Assembly (NCBI RefSeq): GCF_014216315.1
Contig: NZ_CP045702.1
Span: 5,828,001 to 5,892,000 of the forward strand
DNA from: Streptomyces finlayi
GTDB lineage: Bacteria; Actinomycetota; Actinomycetes; Streptomycetales; Streptomycetaceae
Length of the DNA stretch: 64,000 bases
Direction: 5' to 3'
Shown here: positions 16,680-24,925 of the stretch, piece after piece
Position numbering within the stretch: position 1 is the first letter of the stretch
Layout of the letters: each line of letters starts with the position of its first letter
Made by a program: the position numbers and the translations under genes
The notes under the pieces: model-generated
The model's database searches: none
Seen by the model: the letters and a program-made list of their open reading frames with translations, nothing else
What the model was told of the DNA's origin: nothing

Positions 16680-17119
16680 GTGCGGAAGTGCCCTGCACTC
16701 CTGCGAGAGCCCTGCCGGGAGGCCCGCCGCGCCCCGTTCCCGGCACCGTTGCGTCCACCGCGCCGCGGTGGCATTGCTGTTGTCCTGCGCAGTGCTGGTG
16801 AGCGCCACGGGGTGTGGGGACAGCGACAAGGCGAAGAACGCCGTCACGACCGGGAGCCCCAGCCCGAGCCCCTCGGCCACCGCCGAGAAGCAGAAGCTCG
16901 CCAAGACCCGGTTCGTGGCCAACGCGGGGCCGGCGGCCGGTGCGACGTACCAGCGGATCGTGAAGCCCTGTCGCGCGGGCTCGTTCAAGAAGGGCGGACG
17001 GCCGCACGTTCGCCTTGGTCAAGGCGGGGCTCGCGGGCGGATTCGCGTACAACCGGCTGAAGGCGGCATCCGAGAACGCCAAGGGCGACCCGCTGATCAT
17101 CAACCGCTTCAGGAGTTGA
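16680..17119 (+). pseudogene. Frameshifted small lipoprotein gene
   Basis: One frame encodes a signal sequence with lipobox (AAVALLLSCAVLVSATGC) and a Ser/Pro linker through AGSFKKG, ending near 16995. From 16997 the next frame continues naturally as DGRTFALVKAGLAGGFAYN... to TGA at 17117-17119. The join looks like a 2-base loss within a GGC-GCG-GAC-like stretch around 16995. Intact relatives that I recall read straight through this point. The 5' start is also uncertain because no good start codon is in the lipobox frame. It is either a real pseudogene or a sequencing error. Confidence 0.6.
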
Positions 17120-18119
17120 GCTCCGCCAGCACCCGGAGCGTGTGGGGATCCGGTGCCGTGATCAGGAGGTCGGTCACCGGGCCCTCGCGCCATAGCTCCA
17201 GGCGCTCCGCGATCCGTTCGCGTGGGCCGGTCAGTGAGATCTCGTCGGCGAAGGCGTCCGGGACCGCGAGTACCGCCTCCTTCTTACGGCCCTCCTGGAA
17301 CAGCCGTTGGATGCGACGGGCCTCCTCCTCGTATCCCATCCGCCCCATCAGATCCGCGTGGAAGTTCCGCGTCGCGTGTCCCATGCCGCCGATGTAGAAC
17401 CCCAGCATCGCCTTCACCGGCCACAGGCCCTCGGCCACGTCCTGGCACACCTGCGCCCGTGCCATCGGCGCGACCATGAAGCCCTCGGGGAGACCGGCGG
17501 CCGTGACGCCGTACACCTCGGGGCGGGTGGGGGACCAGTACAGCGGGAGCCAGCCGTCCGCGATCCTGGTCGTCTGGGCGACGTTCTTCGGTCCCTCCGC
17601 GCCCAGCAGCACGGGGAGCCGGGCACGCAGCGGGTGGGTGATCGACCTCAGCGGTTTGCCCAGGCCCGTGCCGTCCGGACCGTCGTACGGGTGGGAGTGG
17701 AAGCGTCCCGCCAGCTCGACGGGGCCTTCCCGGGCGAGCACCTGCCGGATCACCTCCACGTACTCGCGGGTCGCGGTCAGTGGGCTGCTGGGGAACGGAC
17801 GGCCGTACCACCCCTCCACCACCTGCGGCCCGGACAGTCCGAGCCCCAGCATCATCCGGCCGCCCGAGAGGTGGTCCAGGGTCAGCGCGTGCATGGCCGT
17901 CGCGGTGGGCGTACGGGCCGCCATCTGCGCGAGGGCGGTACCGAGCCGGATGCGGGAGGTGTGGGCCGCGATCCACGTCAGCGGGGTGAACGCGTCCGAG
18001 CCCCAGGCCTCCGCCGTCCACACGGAGTCGTAGCCGAGATCCTCGGCACCGCGGGCCAGGGCGAGGTGGTGGGGGTTCGGGCCGCGGCCCCAGTATCCGA
18101 GAGCGAGTCCGAGTCGCAC
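17109..18119 (-). CDS. LLM-class F420-dependent oxidoreductase
   Basis: This 336-residue luciferase-like (beta/alpha)8 protein starts MRLGLALGYWGRGPNP. The F420-binding region VWTAEAWGSDAFTPLTWIAA and the TLDHLSGGRMMLGLGLSGPQVVEGW core are typical of LLM F420 enzymes. The overall pattern resembles a mycobacterial protein near the cholesterol genes (Rv3520c, from memory). GTG 18119 has GGAGGGA upstream. It lies in the same neighbourhood as the KstR-like regulator, but no KstR box was found before it. The last 11 bases overlap the frameshifted lipoprotein gene. Confidence 0.87.
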   Translation of the reverse strand: MRLGLALGYWGRGPNPHHLALARGAEDLGYDSVWTAEAWGSDAFTPLTWIAAHTSRIRLGTALAQMAARTPTATAMHALTLDHLSGGRMMLGLGLSGPQVVEGWYGRPFPSSPLTATREYVEVIRQVLAREGPVELAGRFHSHPYDGPDGTGLGKPLRSITHPLRARLPVLLGAEGPKNVAQTTRIADGWLPLYWSPTRPEVYGVTAAGLPEGFMVAPMARAQVCQDVAEGLWPVKAMLGFYIGGMGHATRNFHADLMGRMGYEEEARRIQRLFQEGRKKEAVLAVPDAFADEISLTGPRERIAERLELWREGPVTDLLITAPDPHTLRVLAELNS

Positions 18120-18183
18120 AGCCGTCCCTCCAGCCGTATATGACGTACCGTCAGCATGCCGGTGCGGGAGGACTGTACGACAA

Positions 18184-18213
18184 CGGCCCCCCGCCCGGAA
18201 GGGCGAGGGGCCG
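18184..18213 (-). terminator. Hairpin terminator downstream of the four-helix membrane gene
   Basis: There is a 13-bp stem with one mismatch (CGGCCCCCCGCCC / GGGCGAGGGGCCG) and a GGAA tetraloop, placed just past the stop of the leftward gene at 18232. No T-run follows, as is usual in Streptomyces. Confidence 0.65.
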
Positions 18214-18231
18214 CGACGTAGGTGCGCGGGG

Positions 18232-19095
18232 TCAGCCGCGCTGGATGCCCGTGGTGTCCTGGAGGACTCCACGACGGCCGTCCTGGGTCTGGGCGATGAG
18301 GCCCGGACCGCGCTGCTCGACCGCGAGGTACCAGGTGCCCGGCGCCAGCTCGGCGATCGGGTTCGGCGAACCGTCCTCGCCGTACAGCGGACGGGCCACC
18401 GGAACGGCGAACCAGAACGGGGTGAAGTCAGCGGCAGGCGCTCCACCGTCCTGCGGTCCGTGCTGCGCCTGCGGGGCCTGCTGCCCCTGCATGGCGTGCG
18501 CCTGCGCCGGGTCGGCCTGACCGGGCTGCGGCTGCGCACCGTACGGCTGGGGCTGACCCGGCTGCGTGCCGTAGGGCTGCTGCTGGGCGCCGGGATAGCC
18601 GTAGCCCTGGCCGGGCTGCGCCTGCGCACCGTACGGCGCCTGCGCACCCTGCTGCACCGGGCGCGGGGCGCCCATCAGCGGGGCCTTGAGAGCCGGAACC
18701 ATCGGGGTGGCGATCGCACCGGCCGCCAGCACGACGGCCGCGAGAAGGCCGAGGATCAAGCCGGCGCCCGCGTCGGGGGCGTCGATGATCGTCCAGAACG
18801 CCGTCCACAGCGAGAAGACGGTGAACGCGACACCGAACTGCCCGAGGTCCAGCCCCACGACCTTGCGGCCCGGCATGGAACGGCTCACGATCACCAGCGC
18901 CGCGCCGATGACTCCGGCCAGGAAGATGCTCATGAGATACGAGAGCGAGTCCCAGGCGTTCGGGCTTTCGAAACTGGAGCAGTTGACGCCCGTGGGGCAG
19001 TCGAAGCCGGAGAGGTCGAGGAAAGAGGCGATGAACAGCACCACCGCTGCTCCGATCACCACCCCGTCGCCTCGAGTGAGGGAGCGGATATTCAC
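18232..19095 (-). CDS. Four-helix membrane protein with Pro/Gln/Gly-rich linker (DUF5336-like)
   Basis: This 287-residue protein has four membrane helices in residues 12-150 with a CPTGVNC loop outside. It is followed by a low-complexity Gln/Pro/Gly/Tyr stretch (YGYPGAQQQPYGTQPGQPQP) and a C-terminal domain ending TWYLAVEQRGPGLIAQTQDG. The architecture matches DUF5336-type actinobacterial proteins of unknown role. GTG 19095 has AAGGA upstream. The C-terminal domain may bind another envelope protein (inference). Confidence 0.8.
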   Translation of the reverse strand: MNIRSLTRGDGVVIGAAVVLFIASFLDLSGFDCPTGVNCSSFESPNAWDSLSYLMSIFLAGVIGAALVIVSRSMPGRKVVGLDLGQFGVAFTVFSLWTAFWTIIDAPDAGAGLILGLLAAVVLAAGAIATPMVPALKAPLMGAPRPVQQGAQAPYGAQAQPGQGYGYPGAQQQPYGTQPGQPQPYGAQPQPGQADPAQAHAMQGQQAPQAQHGPQDGGAPAADFTPFWFAVPVARPLYGEDGSPNPIAELAPGTWYLAVEQRGPGLIAQTQDGRRGVLQDTTGIQRG

Positions 19096-19281
19096 GTGAA
19101 GGTCCTTAGTCGGTCGTCTCGTCGGGGCGGTCGTCGCTGCCGCCTGTTCGGCGGGTACGGCGCGAAGCTCGGGGGCGGCTCCCCATCGTACGGATGAATC
19201 TATCGTCTGCCCGGCCGGGTTGTGCCCCGCCCCGGACCTTGGGCTGTTATCCGCCCAATTCCCGCGCAGGCCTTACGGGGT

Positions 19282-20160
19282 CTACCCGTTGAGGTAGCCG
19301 CTGATGCCGTCGGCGATACCGCGGGCCGCCTTCTGACGCCACTTCGCGCTCGTGAGCAGCGCCGCGTCCTTCGGATCACGCATGTTGCCGCATTCGACGA
19401 AGACCTTCGGCACGGTCGACAGATTCAGTCCGCCGAGATCCTTGCGGGTGTCGAGACCGGTGTGGTCGCCGACGTAATTGGAAGGCGCGCTTCCGGTGGC
19501 GCGGTGGAACTGTCCGGCGATACGGGTGCCGAGTTCGCGCGAGGGTCCGACGATTTTCGTGGTGTCCGCCGCACCTTCGTTCACCGGTCCGGGGACGATC
19601 ACATGGAACCCGCGGTTGCCGGCCGCGGAACCGTCCGCGTGGACGGAGACGACCGCGTCGGCCCCGGCCTCGTTGCCGATCCGGGCCCGCTCGTCGATGC
19701 ACGGGCCGAAGGGGCGGTCCTCGTGGTGCGTGAGCACGACCTTCGCGCCCTGCGACTCCAGCAGGGTGCGCAGCCGGTGCGACACGTCGAGGGTGAACCG
19801 CGCCTCCGCGTAACCGGCGTCGGTCGCGGTGCCCGTGGTGTCACACTCCTTCATGCCCGTACCGATGTCCACCTTGCTGTTGATCTCGCGGGTGTGGTCA
19901 CGGTTGCGGGGGTTGTGCCCGGGGTCGATCACCACGGTCCTGCCCGTGAGCGGACCCTTCGGCAGGGGCTTGGCGGCGGCGGAGGAGGCCTCGGAGGGCG
20001 GCACGGCACTGCTGCCGGGGCGCGGCCGCGTCTGCTTCGCGTCGGCGCTGCCGCCTGCGGCTCCGCACCCGGCGACGGTCAGGGACAGGATGGCCAGGGC
20101 GGCGGCGGTGAGCACGGGCCGGCCGTGGCGGGTGGGGGGAGTTCTGTCGTCGTACGGCAC
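19282..20160 (-). CDS. N-acetylmuramoyl-L-alanine amidase (Amidase_3), lipoprotein
   Basis: This 292-residue exported zinc amidase has a signal peptide with lipobox LTVAGC (cysteine near 32). A Ser/Pro/Ala linker leads to the catalytic domain from VVIDPGHNPRN, in which the histidine, the glutamate of YAEARFTLDVS and the histidine of VSVHADGS form the zinc site. It cleaves the amide bond between the stem peptide and MurNAc in peptidoglycan. The extra cysteine-containing loop (MKECDTTG / CIDERA) suggests a disulfide. Confidence 0.92.
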   Translation of the reverse strand: MPYDDRTPPTRHGRPVLTAAALAILSLTVAGCGAAGGSADAKQTRPRPGSSAVPPSEASSAAAKPLPKGPLTGRTVVIDPGHNPRNRDHTREINSKVDIGTGMKECDTTGTATDAGYAEARFTLDVSHRLRTLLESQGAKVVLTHHEDRPFGPCIDERARIGNEAGADAVVSVHADGSAAGNRGFHVIVPGPVNEGAADTTKIVGPSRELGTRIAGQFHRATGSAPSNYVGDHTGLDTRKDLGGLNLSTVPKVFVECGNMRDPKDAALLTSAKWRQKAARGIADGISGYLNG

Positions 20161-20182
20161 GCGGCGACCCTATCCGGGCGGC

Positions 20183-20827
20183 TCAGATTCCCGGCCCCGT
20201 GCGCCGCAGCACGCGCAGCGAGTCCGTCACCGAGATCTCGCTGAACGCGCCGGAGGCCAGCGCCCGCTGATGGACGCGGTGCGGGGCCTGGCCGCCGTCC
20301 GCGGGGTCGGGGAACACGTCGTGGATCACCAGGAGCCCGCCGTCGGCGACATGCGGCGCCCAGCCCTCGTAGTCACCGTTCGCGTGCTCGTCGGTGTGAC
20401 CGCCGTCGATGAAGACGAAGCCGAGCTTCCCGCCCCAGACGGCCGCGACCTGCGGCGACCTGCCGACGAGCGCCACCACGTGCTCCTCGAGACCGGCCCT
20501 GCGCAGGGTGCGCCGGAAGGTGGGGAGCGTGTCCATCAGGCCGACCTCGGGGTCGACGACGGTCGGGTCGTGGTACTCCCAGCCCGGCTGCTGCTCCTCG
20601 CTGCCCCGGTGGTGGTCCACCGTGAGTGCCGTGACCCCCGCCGAGCGGGCGGCGTCCGCGAGCAGGATCGTGGAGCGGCCGCAGTAGGTGCCCACCTCCA
20701 GGAGCGGGAGCCCGAGCGTGGCGGCGTCGGCCGCCGCCGCGTACAGGGCGAGCCCTTCGCGTACCGGCATGAAGCCTTTGGCGGCCTCGAACGCGGCAAG
20801 GATCTCCGGCTTGGGCTCGGCGGCCAC
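20183..20827 (-). CDS. Class I SAM-dependent methyltransferase (O-methyltransferase-like)
   Basis: This 214-residue protein has SAM motif I LLEVGTYCGRST, a VDHHRGSEEQQPGWEY loop and an acidic FVFIDGGHTDEHANGD motif, which in related Methyltransf_24 proteins lies at the active site. It starts at GTG 20827. The DGGH motif and histidine cluster suggest metal dependence. The substrate is unknown. It runs in the same direction as the amidase with a 22-bp gap and may be cotranscribed. Confidence 0.85.
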   Translation of the reverse strand: MAAEPKPEILAAFEAAKGFMPVREGLALYAAAADAATLGLPLLEVGTYCGRSTILLADAARSAGVTALTVDHHRGSEEQQPGWEYHDPTVVDPEVGLMDTLPTFRRTLRRAGLEEHVVALVGRSPQVAAVWGGKLGFVFIDGGHTDEHANGDYEGWAPHVADGGLLVIHDVFPDPADGGQAPHRVHQRALASGAFSEISVTDSLRVLRRTGPGI

Positions 20828-20878
20828 GGCGTTCCTCCAGGTGGGTGGGTCGATCGACGGCGCCCCATCGTGCCGTAC

Positions 20879-20905
20879 GCCCCCGCCCGGCGAGACGGCG
20901 GGGGC
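20879..20905 (-). terminator. Hairpin downstream of the MFS gene
   Basis: A perfect 9-bp stem (GCCCCCGCC / GGCGGGGGC) with a 9-base loop lies between the methyltransferase start and the MFS stop. It is followed on the right by three near-copies of a GCGCTGACCCC unit (20909-20948). The position fits a terminator for the leftward MFS gene. Confidence 0.55.
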
Positions 20906-20953
20906 CGGTGCGCTGACCCGGTGCGCTGACCCCGCCGCGCTGACCCCGGGGGG

Positions 20954-22483
20954 TCAGGCCCGGGCGGGGGCCCAGGCCGCGGGGGCGGAGGCCGGTTCCG
21001 GCGAGGCCGTGGCGAGCAGCGCGTCGTCCGCGCTGCTCGCCAGCAGCACCGGCCCCGCCGGCCGCTGCGAGGGCAGGCAGGCGGCCAGCACCAGGCCGAC
21101 CAGCACCGCCCCCGTCGCGATGACGAACGAGATCCGGAAACCCTCCATGCTGGGTACCTGGACCGGTCCCATGGCCACCGAGGTGTTCGCCAGCACCATG
21201 CCGATCACCGCACTCGACACCGAGGTGCCGATCGAGCGCATCAATGTGTTGAGCCCGTTGGCGGCGCCCGTCTGGGACGGATCGACGGCGCCGATGATCA
21301 GCGCGGGCAGCGAGGAGTACGCGAGCCCTATCCCGGCTCCGAGCACCACCGCGATCACCACGGTCTGCCACGCGGCGCTCATCAGGCCCAGCCCGGCCCC
21401 GTAGCCGATCGCGATGACCAGCATCCCGAGCATCAGGGTCGCCTTCGGTCCGCGTCGGGCCGAGACGCGGGCGTACACCGGGGCGACGAACATCATCGTC
21501 AGGCCCAGCGGCGCGACGCACAGCCCCGCCGTCACCATGGACTGCCCCAGCCCGTAGCCGGTCGAGGTGGGCAGTTGGAGCAGCTGCGGCAGCACCAGCG
21601 AGACGGCGTAGAAGGCGACGCCCAGCATGATCGAGGCGAGGTTGGTGAGCAGCACCTCGCGCCGGACGGTGGTGCGCAGATCGACCAGGGGGGCGGCGGT
21701 GCGCAGTTCGAACAGGCCCCACAGGAAGAGGATCAGCAGGGACGCGCCGATCAGTCCGAGCGTGGTGGATGAGGTCCAGCCCCAGTCGCTGCCCTTCGTG
21801 ACGGGGATCAGCAGACAGACCAGACCGAGCGAGAGTCCGAGCGCGCCGATGACGTCGAAGCGTCCGGGGGCGCGCAGCGGAGGCTCGGGGACGATCAGCA
21901 TGGTGAGCACCATGGCGACCACGCCGAGCCCGGCCGATCCGAGGAAGAGGGCGTGCCAGTCGGTGTGCTGGGCGACCACCGCGGCGGCGGGCAGGGCGAG
22001 TCCGCCACCCACCCCGATCGACGAACTCATCAGGCCCATCGCCGAGCCGAGGCGCTCGCGCGGCAGCTCGTCGCGCATGATCCCGATGCCGAGCGGTATG
22101 GCACCCATGGCGAAGCCCTGGAGGGCGCGGCCGACGATCATCACGGCGAGGTCATCGGTGAACGCGCAGACCAGTGAGCCGAATACCATGACGGCGAGGC
22201 TGGCCAGCAGCATCCGCCGCTTGCCGTAGAGGTCGCCGAGCCGCCCCATGACGGGCGTGGACACCGCCCCTGCCAGCAGGGTCGCCGTCATCACCCACGT
22301 GGCGTTCGACGGGGTGGTGTCCAGGAGTGCGGGCAGGTCCTTGATGACGGGGACGAGCAGGGTCTGCATCACCGCGACGGTGATACCCGCGAAGGCGAGG
22401 ACGGGGACGATCCCGCGGCCCGTCCTGTGCTTCCCCGGATCGGGGAGGTCCCCGGCGAGCTGTTCGTTCGTCGTCCGTTGCAT
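20954..22483 (-). CDS. MFS drug exporter, 14-helix DHA2 family
   Basis: This 509-residue membrane protein starts at ATG 22483. The motif A loop GRLGDLYGKRRM follows helix 2, and motif C-type GIGVGGGLALPAAAVV lies in helix 5. Fourteen hydrophobic segments are separated by short loops, followed by an Ala/Pro/Ser-rich cytoplasmic tail. It is divergent from the FadE34-like gene, and the KstR-type box at 22634 lies between the two starts. It could therefore be co-controlled, but the substrate is unknown. Confidence 0.88.
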   Translation of the reverse strand: MQRTTNEQLAGDLPDPGKHRTGRGIVPVLAFAGITVAVMQTLLVPVIKDLPALLDTTPSNATWVMTATLLAGAVSTPVMGRLGDLYGKRRMLLASLAVMVFGSLVCAFTDDLAVMIVGRALQGFAMGAIPLGIGIMRDELPRERLGSAMGLMSSSIGVGGGLALPAAAVVAQHTDWHALFLGSAGLGVVAMVLTMLIVPEPPLRAPGRFDVIGALGLSLGLVCLLIPVTKGSDWGWTSSTTLGLIGASLLILFLWGLFELRTAAPLVDLRTTVRREVLLTNLASIMLGVAFYAVSLVLPQLLQLPTSTGYGLGQSMVTAGLCVAPLGLTMMFVAPVYARVSARRGPKATLMLGMLVIAIGYGAGLGLMSAAWQTVVIAVVLGAGIGLAYSSLPALIIGAVDPSQTGAANGLNTLMRSIGTSVSSAVIGMVLANTSVAMGPVQVPSMEGFRISFVIATGAVLVGLVLAACLPSQRPAGPVLLASSADDALLATASPEPASAPAAWAPARA

Positions 22484-22633
22484 ACGTGCGGCCTCCGGGC
22501 AGCGCTCCGACCACCCGGGCTCCCCCCAAGTGTGTGCATGCTGAACACTTCCGTACGCCCGAGGTATTCCGGTGAACGGGACGCGAACCCGGAGCGGATC
22601 GAAACGAGCGGTCTTCTGACCTTCCTTCGGAAT

Positions 22634-22647
22634 GGAACGTGTTCTAC
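22634..22647. promoter_or_regulatory. KstR-type operator box 2
   Basis: TGGAACGTGTTCTA matches TnnAACnnGTTnnA with near-perfect arms. It sits 41 bp before the ATG of the fused acyl-CoA dehydrogenase and about 150 bp from the divergent MFS start, a position suitable for repression of the former. Confidence 0.8.
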
Positions 22648-22687
22648 TCTTGCGCCGTTCCAGTGGCTGCGACCGGCGAGGAACCGC

Positions 22688-24913
22688 ATGGGCATCGGCA
22701 TCACCGAAGAGCACCACGCCTTGGCGCAGGCGGTACGGGGCGGGCTGGCCCGCGCCGTACCGCCTCAGGAGACACGCGCGCTCCTGGACGCGGAACACCC
22801 CTGCGCGCCGGGCACCCCGGCCGCGCCGGGCACCCACGCACCGGACGCCCGCCCCGCCCACTGGGACGCACTGGCCGGGCAGGGGCTGCCGGGCATCCAC
22901 CTGCCCGAGGAGTACGGGGGCGGGGGCGGCGCGCTCCTCGACCTCGCCGTGGTCCTGGAAGAGGCCGCGTACGCCTCGCTCCCCGGCCCGTACCTGGCGT
23001 CCGTCCTGACCTCGGCGGTCCTGCACAGGGCGGAGGCAGGGGGCCCCGGGGCCCCCGCGGGTCTCGTCAGGGACCTCGCGACCGGCGACCGCGTCGGAGC
23101 GGCTGCGCTCGGCGCCGCCGGCCTCACCGCGGTGGAGACCGAGGGCGGCCATCTTCTCGACGGCGTGGCCCCGCCCGTACTCGGCGGCGCCGAAGCCGAT
23201 CTGCTCCTGCTCGCCGCGACCTCGGCCACCGGCACCCTGTGGTTCGCCGTCGACGCCCGTACGGAAGGGCTGACCGTACGCCCGCACCGCAGCGTCGACC
23301 CGACCCGCCCCACCGCCGAGGTGTACGCCAGGGGAGTCCGCGTACCCGCCCACCGGGTCGTCGCCACCGACACCGCGACCGTCCGCGATCTCGCCGCCGT
23401 CCTGCTGGCCGCCGACGCCTGTGGCACCGCCGCCCGTTCCCTGCACACGGCCACGGAACACGCCAAGGTCCGCGAGCAGTTCGGCCGCCCCATCGGACGG
23501 TTCCAGGCCGTCAAGCACCTGTGCGCCGACATGCTCGTCCGGGTCGAACAGGCCCGCGCCCTCACCTGGGACGCGGCCCGTGCCGCCGACGAGACGCCCG
23601 ACGTGCGGGGACTGACCGCCGCCCTCGCCGCCGCCACCGCACTCGACGCCGCGTACAGCTCCGCCAAGGACTGCATCCAGATCCTCGGCGGCATCGGCTT
23701 CACCTGGGAACACGACGCCCACCTCCAACTGCGCCGGGCCGTGGTGGCCCGGCAACTGCTCGGCTCCGGTGACGCCCACCGCCTTCGCGCCGTCCGGCTC
23801 GCCGGGAGCGGCGCCCGCCGCGAACTCATGCTGGAGCTCCCCGCCGAGGCGGCCGCCCACCGCGCCGAGGCACGGCCGGCCGTCGCCGCCGCCCGCGGCC
23901 TCGACCCCCGGGCCGCCCGCCGCGCCCTCGCCCCGTCCGGCTACGCGGCCCCGTACCTCCCCGCCCCGTACGGACTCGGCGCGGGACCGGTTCAGCAGCT
24001 CGCCGTCCAGCAGGAGTTGACGGCGCAGGGCGTCAAGGTGAGTGACCTGGGGATCGCCACGTGGGTGGTGCCCTCCCTCCTCGCGTACGGGTCCGAGGAC
24101 CAGCGGAAGCGCTTCCTCATGCCCACCCTGCGGGGCGAACTCCTCTGGTGCCAGCTCTTCTCCGAGCCGGACGCCGGTTCCGACCTCGCCTCGCTGCGTA
24201 CCAGGGCGGTACGGACCGACGAGGGCTGGCGCGTCACCGGTCAGAAGGTGTGGACCAGCGCCGCCATGTCCGCCGACTACGGCATCCTGCTCGCCCGGAC
24301 GGACCCAAAGGCGCCCAAGCACCGGGGGCTGACCTACTTCCTGGTGGACATGAAGAGCGCCCGCGGCATCGGCATCCGGCCGCTGAAGGAGATCACCGGG
24401 GACTCCCTCTTCAACGAGGTGTACTTCGACGACGTGCTGCTGCCCGCAGACGCGGTCGTCGGCGAGGTCGGCGACGGCTGGCGGGTCGCCCGCAACACGC
24501 TGGGCAACGAACGCGTGCACATGGCCGACCAGATGACGTTCGACACCGGCCTCGAAGCGCTGATCGCCCGCGCCGCCGGACTCGACGGAGCGGCCCGCAG
24601 CCGGGTCGGCGCACTCGCCGCCGAGGCCCACGCCCTGGCGTGCATCGGACTGCGGACCACGCTCCAGCAGGTCTCGGGCCTGGAACCGGGAGCCGGAGCC
24701 TCCGTACGCAAGCTCGTGCAGACCACCCACCAGCAGAAGGTCGCCGAACTCACCCTGGAACTCCTGGGGTCCGAGGGCGCCACCACCGAGGGGGCGGCGG
24801 AACGGGCCGTGCACGGCTTCCTGATGTCGCGCTGCCTGACCATCGCGGGCGGCACCACACAGGTCCAGCTCAATGTCGTCGCCGAGCGCATCCTCGGCCT
24901 CCCGCGTGACTGA
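22688..24913 (+). CDS. Fused two-domain acyl-CoA dehydrogenase, FadE34-like
   Basis: This 741-residue protein is roughly twice the normal acyl-CoA dehydrogenase length and holds two dehydrogenase units in tandem. The N-terminal unit ends with ILGGIGFTWEHDAHL near residue 345. The C-terminal unit shows LLWCQLFSEPDAGSDLASL, GQKVWTSAA and the ending GGTTQVQLNVVAERILGLPRD. Mycobacterial FadE34 (ChsE3) has the same fused plan, is KstR-controlled and oxidises a steroid side-chain CoA. ATG 22688 has GAGGA upstream. The fused form probably replaces an alpha2-beta2 heterotetramer, with only one flavin site per pair (inference). Confidence 0.88.
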   Translation: MGIGITEEHHALAQAVRGGLARAVPPQETRALLDAEHPCAPGTPAAPGTHAPDARPAHWDALAGQGLPGIHLPEEYGGGGGALLDLAVVLEEAAYASLPGPYLASVLTSAVLHRAEAGGPGAPAGLVRDLATGDRVGAAALGAAGLTAVETEGGHLLDGVAPPVLGGAEADLLLLAATSATGTLWFAVDARTEGLTVRPHRSVDPTRPTAEVYARGVRVPAHRVVATDTATVRDLAAVLLAADACGTAARSLHTATEHAKVREQFGRPIGRFQAVKHLCADMLVRVEQARALTWDAARAADETPDVRGLTAALAAATALDAAYSSAKDCIQILGGIGFTWEHDAHLQLRRAVVARQLLGSGDAHRLRAVRLAGSGARRELMLELPAEAAAHRAEARPAVAAARGLDPRAARRALAPSGYAAPYLPAPYGLGAGPVQQLAVQQELTAQGVKVSDLGIATWVVPSLLAYGSEDQRKRFLMPTLRGELLWCQLFSEPDAGSDLASLRTRAVRTDEGWRVTGQKVWTSAAMSADYGILLARTDPKAPKHRGLTYFLVDMKSARGIGIRPLKEITGDSLFNEVYFDDVLLPADAVVGEVGDGWRVARNTLGNERVHMADQMTFDTGLEALIARAAGLDGAARSRVGALAAEAHALACIGLRTTLQQVSGLEPGAGASVRKLVQTTHQQKVAELTLELLGSEGATTEGAAERAVHGFLMSRCLTIAGGTTQVQLNVVAERILGLPRD

Positions 24914-24925
24914 AAGGACCGGTCC

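Noticed and set aside
22427..22687. Upstream extension of the fused dehydrogenase
   Set aside because: The extension has no similarity, includes the operator box, and the ATG at 22688 has the good ribosome site.
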